Assembly: GCF_015207705.1 (NCBI RefSeq)
Contig: NZ_JADEWI010000001.1
Span: forward strand, 274,956-338,955
Length of the DNA: 64,000 nt
Reading direction: 5' to 3'
DNA from: Nostoc sp. LEGE 06077
Lineage (GTDB): Bacteria > Cyanobacteriota > Cyanobacteriia > Cyanobacteriales > Nostocaceae
In this document: positions 35,498-46,047 of the stretch, in pieces
Layout: every line of letters begins with the position of its first letter
How positions within the stretch are numbered: position 1 is the stretch's first letter
Program-made: the position numbers and the translations under genes
The notes under the pieces: model-generated
Seen by the model: only the letters and a program-made list of their open reading frames with translations
Told to the model about the DNA's origin: nothing
Database searches by the model: none

Positions 35498-36535
35498 TTA
35501 GGCGATCGCTGCCTGAATATCTTGCACTAACTCATCCATTCTGGCTTTAGTTGTATTCCAAGAACACATAAAACGTACTCCGCCTACGCCAATAAATGTA
35601 TAAAATTGCCAATTCTTCTCTTTTAAAGTTTGAATAACTTGCGCTGGGAGTTTGACAAATACAGCATTTGCTTCGCGCGGAAACATAATTTCTACGCCAT
35701 CTATTTGTAATAATTGATTTTCTAAATATTCTGCACATTGGTTAGCATGGCGAGCATTTTTCAACCACGCACCTGTTTCTAATAAACCCAACCAAGGTGC
35801 AGAAATAAAGCGCATTTTAGAAGCTAATTGTCCTGCTTGCTTGCAGCGATAATCAAAATCTTCGGCTAAGTATTTATTAAAGAAAAGGATTGCCTCTCCT
35901 AAAGCCATACCATTTTTTGTCCCGCAAAAACACAACACATCCACGCCACTTTTCCAGGTTATTTCTGCGGGGGTTTTATTCATCGCCGCTACAGCGTTAG
36001 CAAACCGCGCGCCATCCATGTGAATTTTTAATTTATATTTTTGGGCAACTTCTTTAATCTCCAAAAGTTCGGCAATAGAATATACAGTGCCTAATTCTGT
36101 TGATTGGGTAATACTAATAACTTTTGGTTTAGGGTAATGAATATCTTGACGCTTAGTGACAATGGCTTCTATGCTTTGCGCTGTTAATTTGCCGTTTTCA
36201 CCTGGAGCCAACAGCAGTTTAGAACCGTTAGAAGCAAATTCTGGCGCACCACATTCATCTGTCTCTATATGCGCCGTCTCATGACAAATTACACTATGAT
36301 ACGACTGACACAATGCTGCTAAAGATAAAGAATTTGCGGCTGTGCCATTAAAGGTAAAAAATACCTCACAATCAATTTCAAATAGTTCTCGAAAATAGTC
36401 AGAAACTTTTTGCGTCCATTCATCATTACCATAAGCTGGCGCACTACCAAGGTTAGCTTGCAGCATATACTCTAGAGCTTCTGGACAAATACCGGAGTAA
36501 TTATCACTAGCAAATTGTTCGGCATTCATACTCAT
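35498..36535 (-). CDS. ltaE: Low-specificity L-threonine aldolase
   Basis: A PLP enzyme of fold type I (345 residues from ATG 36535) that splits L-threonine/allo-threonine to glycine and acetaldehyde. Visible features are the start FASDNYSGICPEALEYM, the substrate loop HETAHIETDECGAPE, the Asp that holds the PLP nitrogen in IHMDGARFANAV, and the Schiff-base Lys in CFCGTKNGMALGEA. The C-terminal GVGGVRFMCSWNTT holds the carboxylate-binding Arg. An in-frame TTG at 36553 is an unlikely start. It is a single gene lying downstream of ssrA on the same strand. Confidence 0.9.
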   Translation of the reverse strand: MSMNAEQFASDNYSGICPEALEYMLQANLGSAPAYGNDEWTQKVSDYFRELFEIDCEVFFTFNGTAANSLSLAALCQSYHSVICHETAHIETDECGAPEFASNGSKLLLAPGENGKLTAQSIEAIVTKRQDIHYPKPKVISITQSTELGTVYSIAELLEIKEVAQKYKLKIHMDGARFANAVAAMNKTPAEITWKSGVDVLCFCGTKNGMALGEAILFFNKYLAEDFDYRCKQAGQLASKMRFISAPWLGLLETGAWLKNARHANQCAEYLENQLLQIDGVEIMFPREANAVFVKLPAQVIQTLKEKNWQFYTFIGVGGVRFMCSWNTTKARMDELVQDIQAAIA

Positions 36536-36667
36536 ATTATTTTGAAGAAACAATTATGGCTATCAAAACATAATTCATCAACTGGACATCATCGGAATTT
36601 TATCGCAGTAGCCAAGGTGGTTAGGATATCGGGAAATTGGAACTTAGAAAGTAAAAGACTTTTAACC

Positions 36668-36702
36668 CTATAACCTATCACCTATCACCTGTCACCTACT
36701 AT
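36668..36702. repeat. CTATCAC heptamer repeat
   Basis: Four tandem CTATCACC-type heptamers lie between ltaE and the ssrA terminator. Confidence 0.5.
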
Positions 36703-36718
36703 TTCATAGCTCTAAAAC

Positions 36719-36750
36719 AAAATCCACCTAAACAATTGTTTGGTGGATTT
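36719..36750 (-). terminator. Terminator of ssrA
   Basis: On the minus strand AAATCCACC and GGTGGATTT form a 9-bp stem followed by TGTTTTAG, starting 16 bases after the tmRNA 3' end. Confidence 0.8.
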
Positions 36751-36765
36751 GTTAATTATCTTTAG

Positions 36766-37152
36766 TGGATCCGAGCAGAGTCGAACTGCTGTCCAAATTG
36801 GGTATTGACCCCCCGCTCATTCACAGGTTTAGCCTTTCTGACCCTCAAGGCGGGAATCGTTCATTATCCCGAACGTAGGATGCTCTGATTTAATCTTAGC
36901 TAACAAGCCAACCAGAGAACGCTTGTTAGAGCATCCGTTGGGGGTTGGTCTCTAATCCTTAACGGAGTCAAACTAGAGACGCTCGAACCTATAAGAGGCG
37001 TTTTAGGCAGCTACTAGAGCTTCCCGACGAGCAAATTTAACGATGTTATTCGCATTTACTTTTTTTTTGAGCCTTGATTTGCGAGAGGGGACTCACTCTC
37101 GACCTGAATCACAGAGTAGCGTTCGCCAACCTGTCGAAACCGTTACGGACCC
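36766..37152 (-). ncRNA. ssrA: tmRNA (one-piece)
   Basis: A 387-nt tmRNA. The 5' end GGGTCCGTAACGGTTTCGAC pairs with the 3' end CGGATCC-A to form the tRNA-like acceptor stem, and GTTCGACTC is the T loop. The tag frame (37003-37053) encodes ANNIVKFARREALVAA then TAA, the cyanobacterial type ending in the ALVAA degradation signal. CCA is not encoded. tmRNA with SmpB frees stalled ribosomes and marks the incomplete protein for ClpXP. Confidence 0.97.
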
Positions 37153-37329
37153 ATGTGCTTTATATTCCTATTATAATTCCTGGTGCGGCAAATGTGTTAC
37201 AAGATGACAAAGAAATATTAAAAGCTGATTCTGGGCGATCGCTTTTGATGGCAATATTCCGATGGATTATGGAAAACAGAGGCAGATTCAAGGTAAGTTG
37301 TGATCGAACCTTGATAAACTCTCGCTCCT

Positions 37330-37923
37330 GTGGATACCTCCGTTTTTGTCCAAACATTTATTGCGGTGTTTGTTCTAGCAGATGCTGTCGGCAATGTACC
37401 AATAGTTTTAGCTTTAACTAAGGGTATGGCACCAGAAGATAGAAATAAAGTGATTGATAAAGGCAGTATTGTAGCGATCGCAGTTTTGTTGTTATTTGCC
37501 TTTGCTGGTCAATATATTTTGAGCTATCTCGAAGTCAGTATGGCATCTTTGCGGGTAGCTGGCGGGTTATTACTGCTATTAATCGCCTTACAAATGCTTC
37601 GGGGAGAACTCGATACACCTATTCAAGAAGAAGGACGGGACGTGGCTATTACACCACTGGCTTTGCCATTATTAGCCGGGCCGGGTACGTTGACAACAGT
37701 GATGTTATTAATGTCAAAATCCCAGAGTCCCCATTTGGGTGTAGTGCTGGGTATTGTGGTGGCGATGTTGGTCACTTGGCTAATTTTGCGGTTAGCGAAC
37801 CAGATTGATAAATTTATTGGTGTGGAAGGTACAGTGATTGTCACCCAGTTATTCGGTTTTTTGTTAGCAGCGTTAGCAGTAGAAATTGGTAGCACAGGAA
37901 TTAAAGAGTTGTTTCTGCACTAA
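37330..37923 (+). CDS. MarC family integral membrane protein
   Basis: A 197-residue protein with six predicted membrane helices and the MarC motifs FVLADAVGNVPIVLALT near the N-terminus, RVAGGLLLLLIALQMLRG in the middle, and ITPLALPLLAGPGTLTTVMLL after the central loop. Despite the name, a role in antibiotic resistance is not established for the family. Translation begins at GTG 37330. It is divergent from ssrA, and the tmRNA promoter must lie in the 177 bases between them. Confidence 0.9.
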   Translation: MDTSVFVQTFIAVFVLADAVGNVPIVLALTKGMAPEDRNKVIDKGSIVAIAVLLLFAFAGQYILSYLEVSMASLRVAGGLLLLLIALQMLRGELDTPIQEEGRDVAITPLALPLLAGPGTLTTVMLLMSKSQSPHLGVVLGIVVAMLVTWLILRLANQIDKFIGVEGTVIVTQLFGFLLAALAVEIGSTGIKELFLH

Positions 37924-37984
37924 AAATATTTAAGGTGATTAGCTGGATATAAATAAAGTAGCGATCGCAATTCTCCTGAAAGGT

Positions 37985-38746
37985 ATGAATCTACCAAATT
38001 CTCTTAACAATATTATTCAGCAACAACCTTACCCGTTGTTATTTGCCAGCATTAGTGGTTCTCATTTATATGGCTTTCCTTCCCCCGATTCAGATTATGA
38101 TTTGCGGGGTGTGCATATTTTGCCAGTGATAGAAGTTGTTGGGTTAGAAGAGGGAAATGAGACTATTGAAATTTCACAAGTATCTGATTCTTTAGAAATT
38201 GATTTAGTAACTCACGATGTTCAAAAGTTCTTTTTACTGTTACTCAAAAAAAATGGTTATGTCTTAGAGCAGCTTTATTCACCATTAATCTTAAAAACAA
38301 GCCCAGAACATCAAGAGTTAAAATCTATCGCCAAAGATTGTATTACTCGTCACCATAGTCATCATTATTTTGGCTTTGCTACTACACAATGGAAACTTTT
38401 TGCTAAAGAACAACCGCCCAGAGTTAAGCCGTTGCTGTATGTTTATCGTGTATTACTCACGGGAATTTATTTAATGCAAACAGGAGTAGTAGAAGCAAAT
38501 TTAATTACTCTAAATGAAGTGTTTAATTTACCCTATATTCCCGATTTAATTGCCCAAAAATTAGCAGAAGCAGAAAATTTTACTTTATCAAATGTTGATT
38601 TAGCTTTTCATCACAAAGAATATGAAAGATTACACACTCAGCTACAAGCAGTATATGAAGCCAGCACATTACCGGAAGCACCCACAGCTAAAGCGGCGTT
38701 AAATGATTTGCTGCTACGTTTGAGAATGAAGACTATTGAAGAATGA
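37985..38746 (+). CDS. Nucleotidyltransferase of the polymerase-beta superfamily (RlaP-like)
   Basis: A 253-residue protein with the nucleotidyltransferase active site ASISGSHLYGFPSPDSDYDLRGVHI: GS, then D-x-D about 12 residues on, and the third acidic residue in EIDLVTHD. The C-terminal helical domain (RHHSHHYFGFATTQWKLF, KPLLYVYRVLLTGIYLMQTG) matches the predicted nucleotidyltransferases grouped with RNA-repair polymerases (Pfam PF10127-like). It lies 61 bases after marC. The substrate is unknown. Confidence 0.85.
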   Translation: MNLPNSLNNIIQQQPYPLLFASISGSHLYGFPSPDSDYDLRGVHILPVIEVVGLEEGNETIEISQVSDSLEIDLVTHDVQKFFLLLLKKNGYVLEQLYSPLILKTSPEHQELKSIAKDCITRHHSHHYFGFATTQWKLFAKEQPPRVKPLLYVYRVLLTGIYLMQTGVVEANLITLNEVFNLPYIPDLIAQKLAEAENFTLSNVDLAFHHKEYERLHTQLQAVYEASTLPEAPTAKAALNDLLLRLRMKTIEE

Positions 38747-38892
38747 ATTTTATAGCGGTGGTCAGATATATAGCAATTCTCAGGCAGATGAAATACCCCC
38801 ACCCGCGCTGTCGCACACCCTCCCCTTGGCAAGGCTACGGAGGAGCAACGAGAAATTAAGGTCTTGGCTCCCCTCTCCGAGTCGGAGCTACA

Positions 38893-39026
38893 GTGTACAC
38901 ACAAGTCTTATCAAGTTGCCTAGTAGCACTTTGATCCCCCCTAACCCCCCTTAAAAAGGGGGGAATTTTCTTCAAGTCCCCCTTTTGAAGGGGGATTTAG
39001 GGGGATCAGAGGATTTGTGTATACAC
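38893..39026. repeat. MITE-like nested inverted-repeat element
   Basis: The outer arms GTGTACACACAAG (38893-38905) and TTTGTGTATACAC (39014-39026) enclose inner arms TGATCCCCCTAA (38932-38943) and TTAGGGGGATCA (38997-39008), which in turn enclose two C-run/G-run hairpins. There is no coding capacity of its own. The left part overlaps a GCCTTGCC-type dispersed repeat. It supplies the last codons and the stop of the coiled-coil ORF on the minus strand. Confidence 0.7.
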
Positions 39027-39395
39027 GGTAGCCGCGTCGGAGAGGTCAAACCAGACTTGTCGAATTAACATTTCATGAATAAACCTTTGAGCTTCGCCCA
39101 CGAGTGTTTGATACTGGCGCGAGAGTGTTGAATACTCGCTCACGAGTGTTTGATACTGGCGCGAGAGTGTTGAATACTCGCTCACGAGTGTTTGATACTG
39201 GCGTGAGAGTGTTGAATACTCGCCCACGAGTGTTTGATACTGGCGCGAGAGTATTTGATACTCGCCCACGAGTCTTTGATATTCGCGTGAGAGTGTTTGA
39301 TACTCGCTCACGAGTCTTTGATACTGGCGCGAGAGTGTTTGATACTCGCTCACGAGTCTTTGATATTCGCGCGAGAGTGCTGGATACTCGCCCAC
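39006..39395 (-). CDS. Tandem-repeat coiled-coil protein (14-residue units)
   Basis: A 129-residue ORF made almost wholly of two-heptad units such as LSRQYQTLVSEYST, with Leu at the first and Tyr at the fifth heptad position, so a regular coiled coil is expected. About seven 42-bp units are present. A non-repeat tail (AQRFIHEMLIRQVWFDLSDAA) is followed by TVYTQIL, which is encoded by the MITE-like element. The only standard start in frame is GTG 39395; the frame is open a little further upstream (TINEAQRLVG) without an ATG. An ATG just before it is out of frame, so the true beginning may have been lost by a frameshift. It lies 58 bases after the NACHT gene. Confidence 0.55.
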   Translation of the reverse strand: MGEYPALSREYQRLVSEYQTLSRQYQRLVSEYQTLSREYQRLVGEYQILSRQYQTLVGEYSTLSRQYQTLVSEYSTLSRQYQTLVSEYSTLSRQYQTLVGEAQRFIHEMLIRQVWFDLSDAATVYTQIL

Positions 39396-39404
39396 GAGTC
39401 TTTG
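39097..39404. repeat. 42-bp tandem repeat (paired 21-bp subunits)
   Basis: The phrase CACGAGTGTTTGATACTGGCG alternates with CGAGAGTGTTGAATACTCGC-type subunits; copies of CACGAGT start at 39099, 39141 and 39183, a 42-bp period. The array stays open on both strands. Confidence 0.9.
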
Positions 39405-39452
39405 AGCTTCATTAATAGTCTCGCATCACCGCGTCATTATTAATTGTGTCTC

Positions 39453-42400
39453 TCAACTCAGCCCCAACTGTTGCTTTAAGGCTTCTGGCACATTCCTTGC
39501 TGTATCCAACCCTTGCACATTCTCCCAGTTTGTATTTTCATCCCAGCGGACATCCCCAAAAAAATCATCACTTAAGTCTGCGCCACTGAGGTCTGCGCCA
39601 TTGAGGTCTGTACTGCTGAGGTCTGCGCCACCGAGGATAGAGCCAGCAAGGATAGCATAACTGAGATCTGCACTGTTGAGATCTGCACTTAGCAAGATAG
39701 CACTCTCGACAATAGCACAGCTGAGGTTGGCGTGGCTAAGGTCTGCGCCGCTGAGGTCTGCGCCGCTGAGGTGAGCATGGTCGAGATTGACATTACTAAG
39801 GTCTGCGGTACTGAGGTCTGCACTGCGGAGGTTTACATCGTTGAGGTCTGCACCTTGAAGATTTGCGTTGTTGAGGTAAGCACGGCTTAGGTAAGCGCGG
39901 CTTAGGTTTGCGTGGCTTAGTTCTGTGTCACCGAGGTTGGAATTGGTAAGTAAAGCACCGCTAAGGTCTGTGCTACAAAGGTCTGTGCCACTGAGGTCTA
40001 TGCTGCTGAGGTTTGCACCTCTGAGGTTTGCACCTTTGAGAAATTGCCCTAATAAATCTGTAAAACTTCCCCAATGAATACCATTACTATAGTTGATGAC
40101 ATGAAGTAACTGAGTTGTCCAAGTATTTTCTTGTGGTTTACCAGATGGATAAAAAATTATCTCCTCTTTCAACTCATCCCGTCCTCTAGCATAGCGATGT
40201 AACTCCAAAAGCAAAATCATCACATTCAACCCAGCATAAATATCTACCTGACGCTGACCTTGCTTAATTCCTTGGTCTTGCAGCAACCGCATCTTTTTCT
40301 GCGGAAAGTTTTCTGGCGGCGCGTCAATAAATTCGCCATCGCACCAACGCAGATAGAAATTTTCTAACCGCTTAAATAACTCTACTGGGCGAAATTCATC
40401 ACTGGTAATCAACAAACCCGTGAGATATTCAACAATTTCCCGTGTAAGTCCGCCATAACCGAGTAAATCATAAATTTCCCAGTCCATTGTCTGCTCATCA
40501 ACATTAAAAGTTCTGCCGCGTCTACCTGATTCTGTCCATTCTTCTAAGCTTTGTTTAATGCGTTCCGCACAAAGAAATTCCCGAATACTTTTATGGAAAA
40601 ACTCAACTCCACCACTATCGTTAGACTTAAGATAAAAAGCACCTAATGCAGTTTTTAATGCTTCTTCTCCTAGTTCTTTCTCGGCTTTAGCAATGAGTTC
40701 TTTGGCTTCATCATCTTGCTGCAACCTTGCTTTTACCATCTGCATTGAAGCACTTTCTCCGCCTGACTGTACTACACACACCGCGGCTTCGGCTAAAATG
40801 CGGCGTAATGCTTCTGGGTGTTGTCGAGTTAGTTGATAATTTAAATCAGGGTGGCGCGAATCAGCACGCTGTTTAGTTAATACCCAATTTAAAGCCTGTT
40901 CGTAAACTAATATTTTTGCCTCTGTCTCTGTGGCTTGCTCAAACTTAGTAATATCTAAAATGTTATCTCGGTGCATTGCTGTCAGCATATACAGCAATAG
41001 TGCTTCCTTTGCTAACTCCTTAATTTGCGGAGGGCAGGATTTTTTATGTTCTGGTTTCACCAGAAAATCCATAAATTCTAATGTTTTATTGGTAGGGAAT
41101 TTCCTGTACCATTTATCAAACCATTGTTTTTGTAATTTAACATCCATTTCGGCAACTTCCACCCGTTCCAAGTTCGGCGGTAGGCGGTCAATGCCATGCA
41201 AAGCCATCTGTCTACCTGTAATTATGACTCGATGACTCATTGCTTTACTTTCGTGACAATCATTTTGGAATGTTCCGACTTGCCGCAAAAATCTGTCTAC
41301 ACTTTGGTTATTGCCGCGCTCAATTCGCAACTCATCAAAACCATCTAAAATAAATAAAAATCTGGTGTTGGCATCTGTTAACCAGCCGTCATCACATTGG
41401 GCAAAATCGTTTTTAATTCTAGAACGCAAAGTTTCTTCTAAACTTGATTGAAAATCCTCAATATCGCGCAGCCGAATTAAAATTGGTGTCCATACAGGAT
41501 GTAAATTCTGTCGCACCCAATCAGCAAACATCCGACAAAAAACACTTTTACCTCTACCCGGCCCGCCTTGAATAAACATGACTTGGCGTTGTGTGTTCGG
41601 GCTGGTAGCAAAGAGAAGAGTTTTAGCCCAGGTTTCTAAATCAAAAGGTTTTATATTAGTATCTAACTTGCCATTTTGATCTACGTCTCTGGCTTTGAGT
41701 GATACATAAATATCTTTAAAAGCAAAGTCTTCGTTAAAAACTTGTTCTTCTGGTTTAGTGGCAATCTGATTGTTTAAATATTCATCAATACTCTGAAATT
41801 TCTGCTCTGTTTTTTGCCATTCATTCAAAGAAGTTTGAATCACATTTTTGGTAACATCACCTGACTCTATCCAAGCTTTCACAAGATAGCGGTGAGTATT
41901 CCAAGCGACTCGTTTCGTCAAAATTGCCGCATTCGTAATATTTGCATCTGCTAACCTTGCCAATAAGATTTGATTAAAAGCTTGTGCTAATTCTGATTGA
42001 TGAAAACAGATGATTGTTTTACTGGCAGTTTCATAATCTAATTCAATATCGTTGAGTTTTTGGAGTTTTTCTCGGACTGCTTCACTATTTTGAAGATGAG
42101 CATCCCAATTCACACCTACATCTAAAGATAAAATTTCTTTAACGCTGTCTAAATAAGCAACTTGACTAACTATAAATACACAGTCTTCTAGGTTCGGTGG
42201 TTCGTCCTTGCTGTTTTGACGATACAATTTCAGCAAAGCAATACCCATCGGTACAAATGGCAAACCCGCGCCTATCACCTGCGCCAACGGTGAACACAAC
42301 ACATCTAATAAAGAAGATGAATGTTGCAGTACAGGTTTTAAAACTGCTAAATTGTTACCATTCTCTTGAAGAGTTTTTGCCGCATCTAAAAATGTTTTGC

Positions 42401-42485
42401 TAGTATCAATTGTGGTATTAAGACTTTCCTCAAAAGAGAAAGATTGCTGCAACCGTTCCCAGACTTGTGACAAGCGCCTTTTCAT
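39453..42485 (-). CDS. NACHT-domain STAND NTPase with C-terminal pentapeptide repeats
   Basis: A 1010-residue protein. Residues 1-about 290 form a helical N-terminal domain I cannot name. About 300-470 is a NACHT NTPase: Walker A FIQGGPGRGKSVF, Walker B FLFILDGFDELR and the sensor region SHRVIITGRQ. About 480-760 is a helical region (YMLTAMHR, EFFHKSIREFLCAERI). About 815-990 is a pentapeptide beta helix (NLRGA, DLSGA, DLSSI, NLSRA). The layout matches STAND proteins in which the C-terminal repeats sense a trigger and the NACHT oligomerises; several such proteins act in phage defence or cell death. The trigger and effector are unknown. There is no close operon partner except the repeat ORF downstream. 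Confidence 0.92.
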   Translation of the reverse strand: MKRRLSQVWERLQQSFSFEESLNTTIDTSKTFLDAAKTLQENGNNLAVLKPVLQHSSSLLDVLCSPLAQVIGAGLPFVPMGIALLKLYRQNSKDEPPNLEDCVFIVSQVAYLDSVKEILSLDVGVNWDAHLQNSEAVREKLQKLNDIELDYETASKTIICFHQSELAQAFNQILLARLADANITNAAILTKRVAWNTHRYLVKAWIESGDVTKNVIQTSLNEWQKTEQKFQSIDEYLNNQIATKPEEQVFNEDFAFKDIYVSLKARDVDQNGKLDTNIKPFDLETWAKTLLFATSPNTQRQVMFIQGGPGRGKSVFCRMFADWVRQNLHPVWTPILIRLRDIEDFQSSLEETLRSRIKNDFAQCDDGWLTDANTRFLFILDGFDELRIERGNNQSVDRFLRQVGTFQNDCHESKAMSHRVIITGRQMALHGIDRLPPNLERVEVAEMDVKLQKQWFDKWYRKFPTNKTLEFMDFLVKPEHKKSCPPQIKELAKEALLLYMLTAMHRDNILDITKFEQATETEAKILVYEQALNWVLTKQRADSRHPDLNYQLTRQHPEALRRILAEAAVCVVQSGGESASMQMVKARLQQDDEAKELIAKAEKELGEEALKTALGAFYLKSNDSGGVEFFHKSIREFLCAERIKQSLEEWTESGRRGRTFNVDEQTMDWEIYDLLGYGGLTREIVEYLTGLLITSDEFRPVELFKRLENFYLRWCDGEFIDAPPENFPQKKMRLLQDQGIKQGQRQVDIYAGLNVMILLLELHRYARGRDELKEEIIFYPSGKPQENTWTTQLLHVINYSNGIHWGSFTDLLGQFLKGANLRGANLSSIDLSGTDLCSTDLSGALLTNSNLGDTELSHANLSRAYLSRAYLNNANLQGADLNDVNLRSADLSTADLSNVNLDHAHLSGADLSGADLSHANLSCAIVESAILLSADLNSADLSYAILAGSILGGADLSSTDLNGADLSGADLSDDFFGDVRWDENTNWENVQGLDTARNVPEALKQQLGLS

Positions 42486-42596
42486 TGGCAGAGACCCGCA
42501 AAATTACCAATATTTAAGAGGGTAGCTTAAAATTTCGGCTAAAAACACTCTGCGGTTCTCTGTGTCAAACTCTGCGCCCCTTTGTGTTGAAAAACC

Positions 42597-42977
42597 TTAA
42601 AATTTCAAATTCCAAGCAGCAATAGCCAAAGCCCCCCAACCAGCCAGAAAAGCTGCACCGCCAATGGGAGTAATTGCACCTAAATATTTAACGCCAGTTA
42701 AACTCAAAGCGTATAAACTGCCAGAGAAAATAGCAATACCAATAATAAATAGCCATCCACTAGCAATTAAAGTAGTTGGAGGTGATTCGAGGCGACTAAT
42801 GAGGAGAGCCACTACTAAAAGTGCTAGAGCATGGTACATTTGGTAGCGAGCGCCAGTTTCAAAAATTGTCAGCGATCGCTCGCTAATATGTTCTCGCAAA
42901 GCATGGGAAGCAAAAGCCCCAGCCGCAACAGACAAACCAGCTAAAACAGCGGCTACACTCAAAAAAATCTGCGTCAT
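42597..42977 (-). CDS. DUF423 family membrane protein
   Basis: A 126-residue protein with four membrane helices and the DUF423 (YgdD) pattern: GLSVAAGAFASHALREHI, FETGARYQMYHALALL, then GWLFIIGIAIFSGSLYALSLTG and LGAITPIGGAAFLAGW. The family is widespread in bacteria with no settled function. It lies 21 bases downstream of the next minus-strand gene, so the two are likely cotranscribed. Confidence 0.92.
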   Translation of the reverse strand: MTQIFLSVAAVLAGLSVAAGAFASHALREHISERSLTIFETGARYQMYHALALLVVALLISRLESPPTTLIASGWLFIIGIAIFSGSLYALSLTGVKYLGAITPIGGAAFLAGWGALAIAAWNLKF

Positions 42978-42998
42978 GAGACTTATTTATCGACAGAT

Positions 42999-43487
42999 TT
43001 AGACATCAAAATGATATGATACAGCCCCTTCTTCATTCACTTTAAAATTCGCATTGAATTCTTTAGCTTTATCGTCTAAATATTCCCGCGCCATCGAGGC
43101 TGGTAGCTGTGACTGCATCGCAAAGCCTAAAAGAGTAACTCTGCCATGATTTTCTTGTAACATTTGATAGAAAATTAATTGTAGGCGATCGCTCACCTGT
43201 TGCTGTAATACTTTTTGTTCACTCTTATTGCGACGGTATAAAGATAAACTTAACCAACCACCCAACACCATTGTTGGCACACCAAAAATAAAACCTTGGT
43301 TAGCGGTAGTATCCAACATATAAAGAGCTTCTTTATTCACAAAATCCTTACCTGAATCTGCATCATCCCCTGATGGAATGGGTTTGAGCATAGTATTTCT
43401 CTCACTTACCGCAGAGACAGATAATGTTAGAAACATGAATCCGAGTGTCAGTAGCCAACCCGCCGCCAATTTTTCAGCAGTCTTCAT
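42999..43487 (-). CDS. Conserved-type hypothetical membrane protein
   Basis: A 162-residue protein. It has an N-terminal hydrophobic segment (AAGWLLTLGFMFLTLSVSAV), a linker with acidic residues, a second membrane span (GFIFGVPTMVLGGWLSLSLY) and a cytoplasmic domain of helices (KVLQQQVSDRLQLIFYQMLQ, then SMAREYLDDKAKEF) that looks like a small winged-helix-like fold (HGRVTLLGFAMQSQLPASMAREYLDDKA). I recognise no named family. Confidence 0.7.
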   Translation of the reverse strand: MKTAEKLAAGWLLTLGFMFLTLSVSAVSERNTMLKPIPSGDDADSGKDFVNKEALYMLDTTANQGFIFGVPTMVLGGWLSLSLYRRNKSEQKVLQQQVSDRLQLIFYQMLQENHGRVTLLGFAMQSQLPASMAREYLDDKAKEFNANFKVNEEGAVSYHFDV

Positions 43488-43555
43488 AACTCGATTTTAA
43501 ATTGAGACTTTGCTTGTGATTTTAACCCCACTTTCATAAACGTTCCAGTTTAATT

Positions 43556-43645
43556 AGGAGGCAGGAGGCAGAAGGCAGGAGGCAAAAGGCAAAAGGCAGA
43601 AGGCAAAAGGCAGGAGGCAAAAGGCAGGAGGCAGAAGGCAAAAGG
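43556..43645. repeat. Long heptanucleotide STRR (AGGAGGC/AAAAGGC)
   Basis: About 13 tandem heptamers of the form ANRAGGC without interruption. It is the longest STRR in the window and is of the same family as 13460-13505. Confidence 0.85.
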
Positions 43646-43705
43646 TGAAAGGGTGTAGGGGTGTATGTAACTAAAACCCTTACACCTAACCTACTTTTCT
43701 TTTAA

Positions 43706-43744
43706 CTCAGCACTCAGCACTCAGCACTCAAAACTCAGCACTCA
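43706..43744. repeat. CTCAGCA heptamer repeat at the chlM stop
   Basis: Five tandem ACTCAGC-type heptamers whose last copy supplies the TGA stop codon of chlM on the minus strand. Confidence 0.7.
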
Positions 43745-44431
43745 AGAATTCCGTGTAGCTTCGAGTAAGCGGGAGTAATAGAAGCGAGTTTTGGTCATTT
43801 CTTGACGCTGGACGGCAAAGCCATTTTTTTCGATAATCTTCACTACGTCAGCTTCCCGGTGTAGATAGGCACGAGTAGTCTTGCTGGCACCTGGAAAGAA
43901 ACCGCCAATCTTTTTGAGGAGACTGAGGGCGCAAGTTTTGGGGGCAAAACTGAGAATTATCCGTGATTCTGCCAAAGAACAAAGATGAGAAATCATTTCA
44001 TCGGCTTTGTCTTGGGGGTAGTGAATGAGAACATCCAAGCAAATCACGGTATGGTATTTGCCACTTAAAGATTCTAAGTCCTGGACTGCAAAACTAGGGT
44101 TGGTGGAATTTCCCAAAGCTTCTAAAGCTCTTTGTTTGCCTTCTTCCACCATTTTGTCGGAAATATCGCTGGCATAAACCTTAGCACCTTCTGTCGCTAA
44201 GGGAATGCTGAGACTACCTACACCACAGCCAGCATCGCAGATTGATAGCGTAGATAAATTGCCATCATTTTTCAGCCAGCCGATAACTTTATCCACGGTT
44301 TGTTGATGACCATAGCGAATATCTAGCTGAACTTTATTAACTTCGCCATCACCATAAATCCGCTTCCAGCGGTCAAACCCTGTGGAATTGAAATACTCAC
44401 GAACAATCGTTTTATCGTCGGCTGCGTTCAT
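43742..44431 (-). CDS. chlM: Magnesium protoporphyrin IX methyltransferase
   Basis: A 229-residue AdoMet-dependent enzyme that methylates the 13-propionate of Mg-protoporphyrin IX, giving the substrate for AcsF. Motif I is SICDAGCGVGSLSIPLA, and the family blocks EYFNSTGFDRWKRIYGDG, CLDVLIHYPQDKADEM, SFAPKTCALSLLKKIGGFFPGASKTTRAY and FYYSRLLEATR are all present. The length is normal for cyanobacteria. The last codons run into a heptamer repeat which provides the stop. It stands alone, divergent from eno. Confidence 0.97.
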   Translation of the reverse strand: MNAADDKTIVREYFNSTGFDRWKRIYGDGEVNKVQLDIRYGHQQTVDKVIGWLKNDGNLSTLSICDAGCGVGSLSIPLATEGAKVYASDISDKMVEEGKQRALEALGNSTNPSFAVQDLESLSGKYHTVICLDVLIHYPQDKADEMISHLCSLAESRIILSFAPKTCALSLLKKIGGFFPGASKTTRAYLHREADVVKIIEKNGFAVQRQEMTKTRFYYSRLLEATRNS

Positions 44432-46046
<1,615 letters not shown>

Positions 46047-46047
46047 A

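Noticed and set aside
37074..37421. Plus-strand frame of 115 codons
   Set aside because: Runs through the antisense of the tmRNA 5' end and into marC in another frame.
39104..39415. Plus-strand repeat ORF (RVFDTGARVLNT units)
   Set aside because: Open only because the 42-bp repeat lacks stops in that frame; the minus frame gives a regular coiled coil. Kept only as a remark in the findings.
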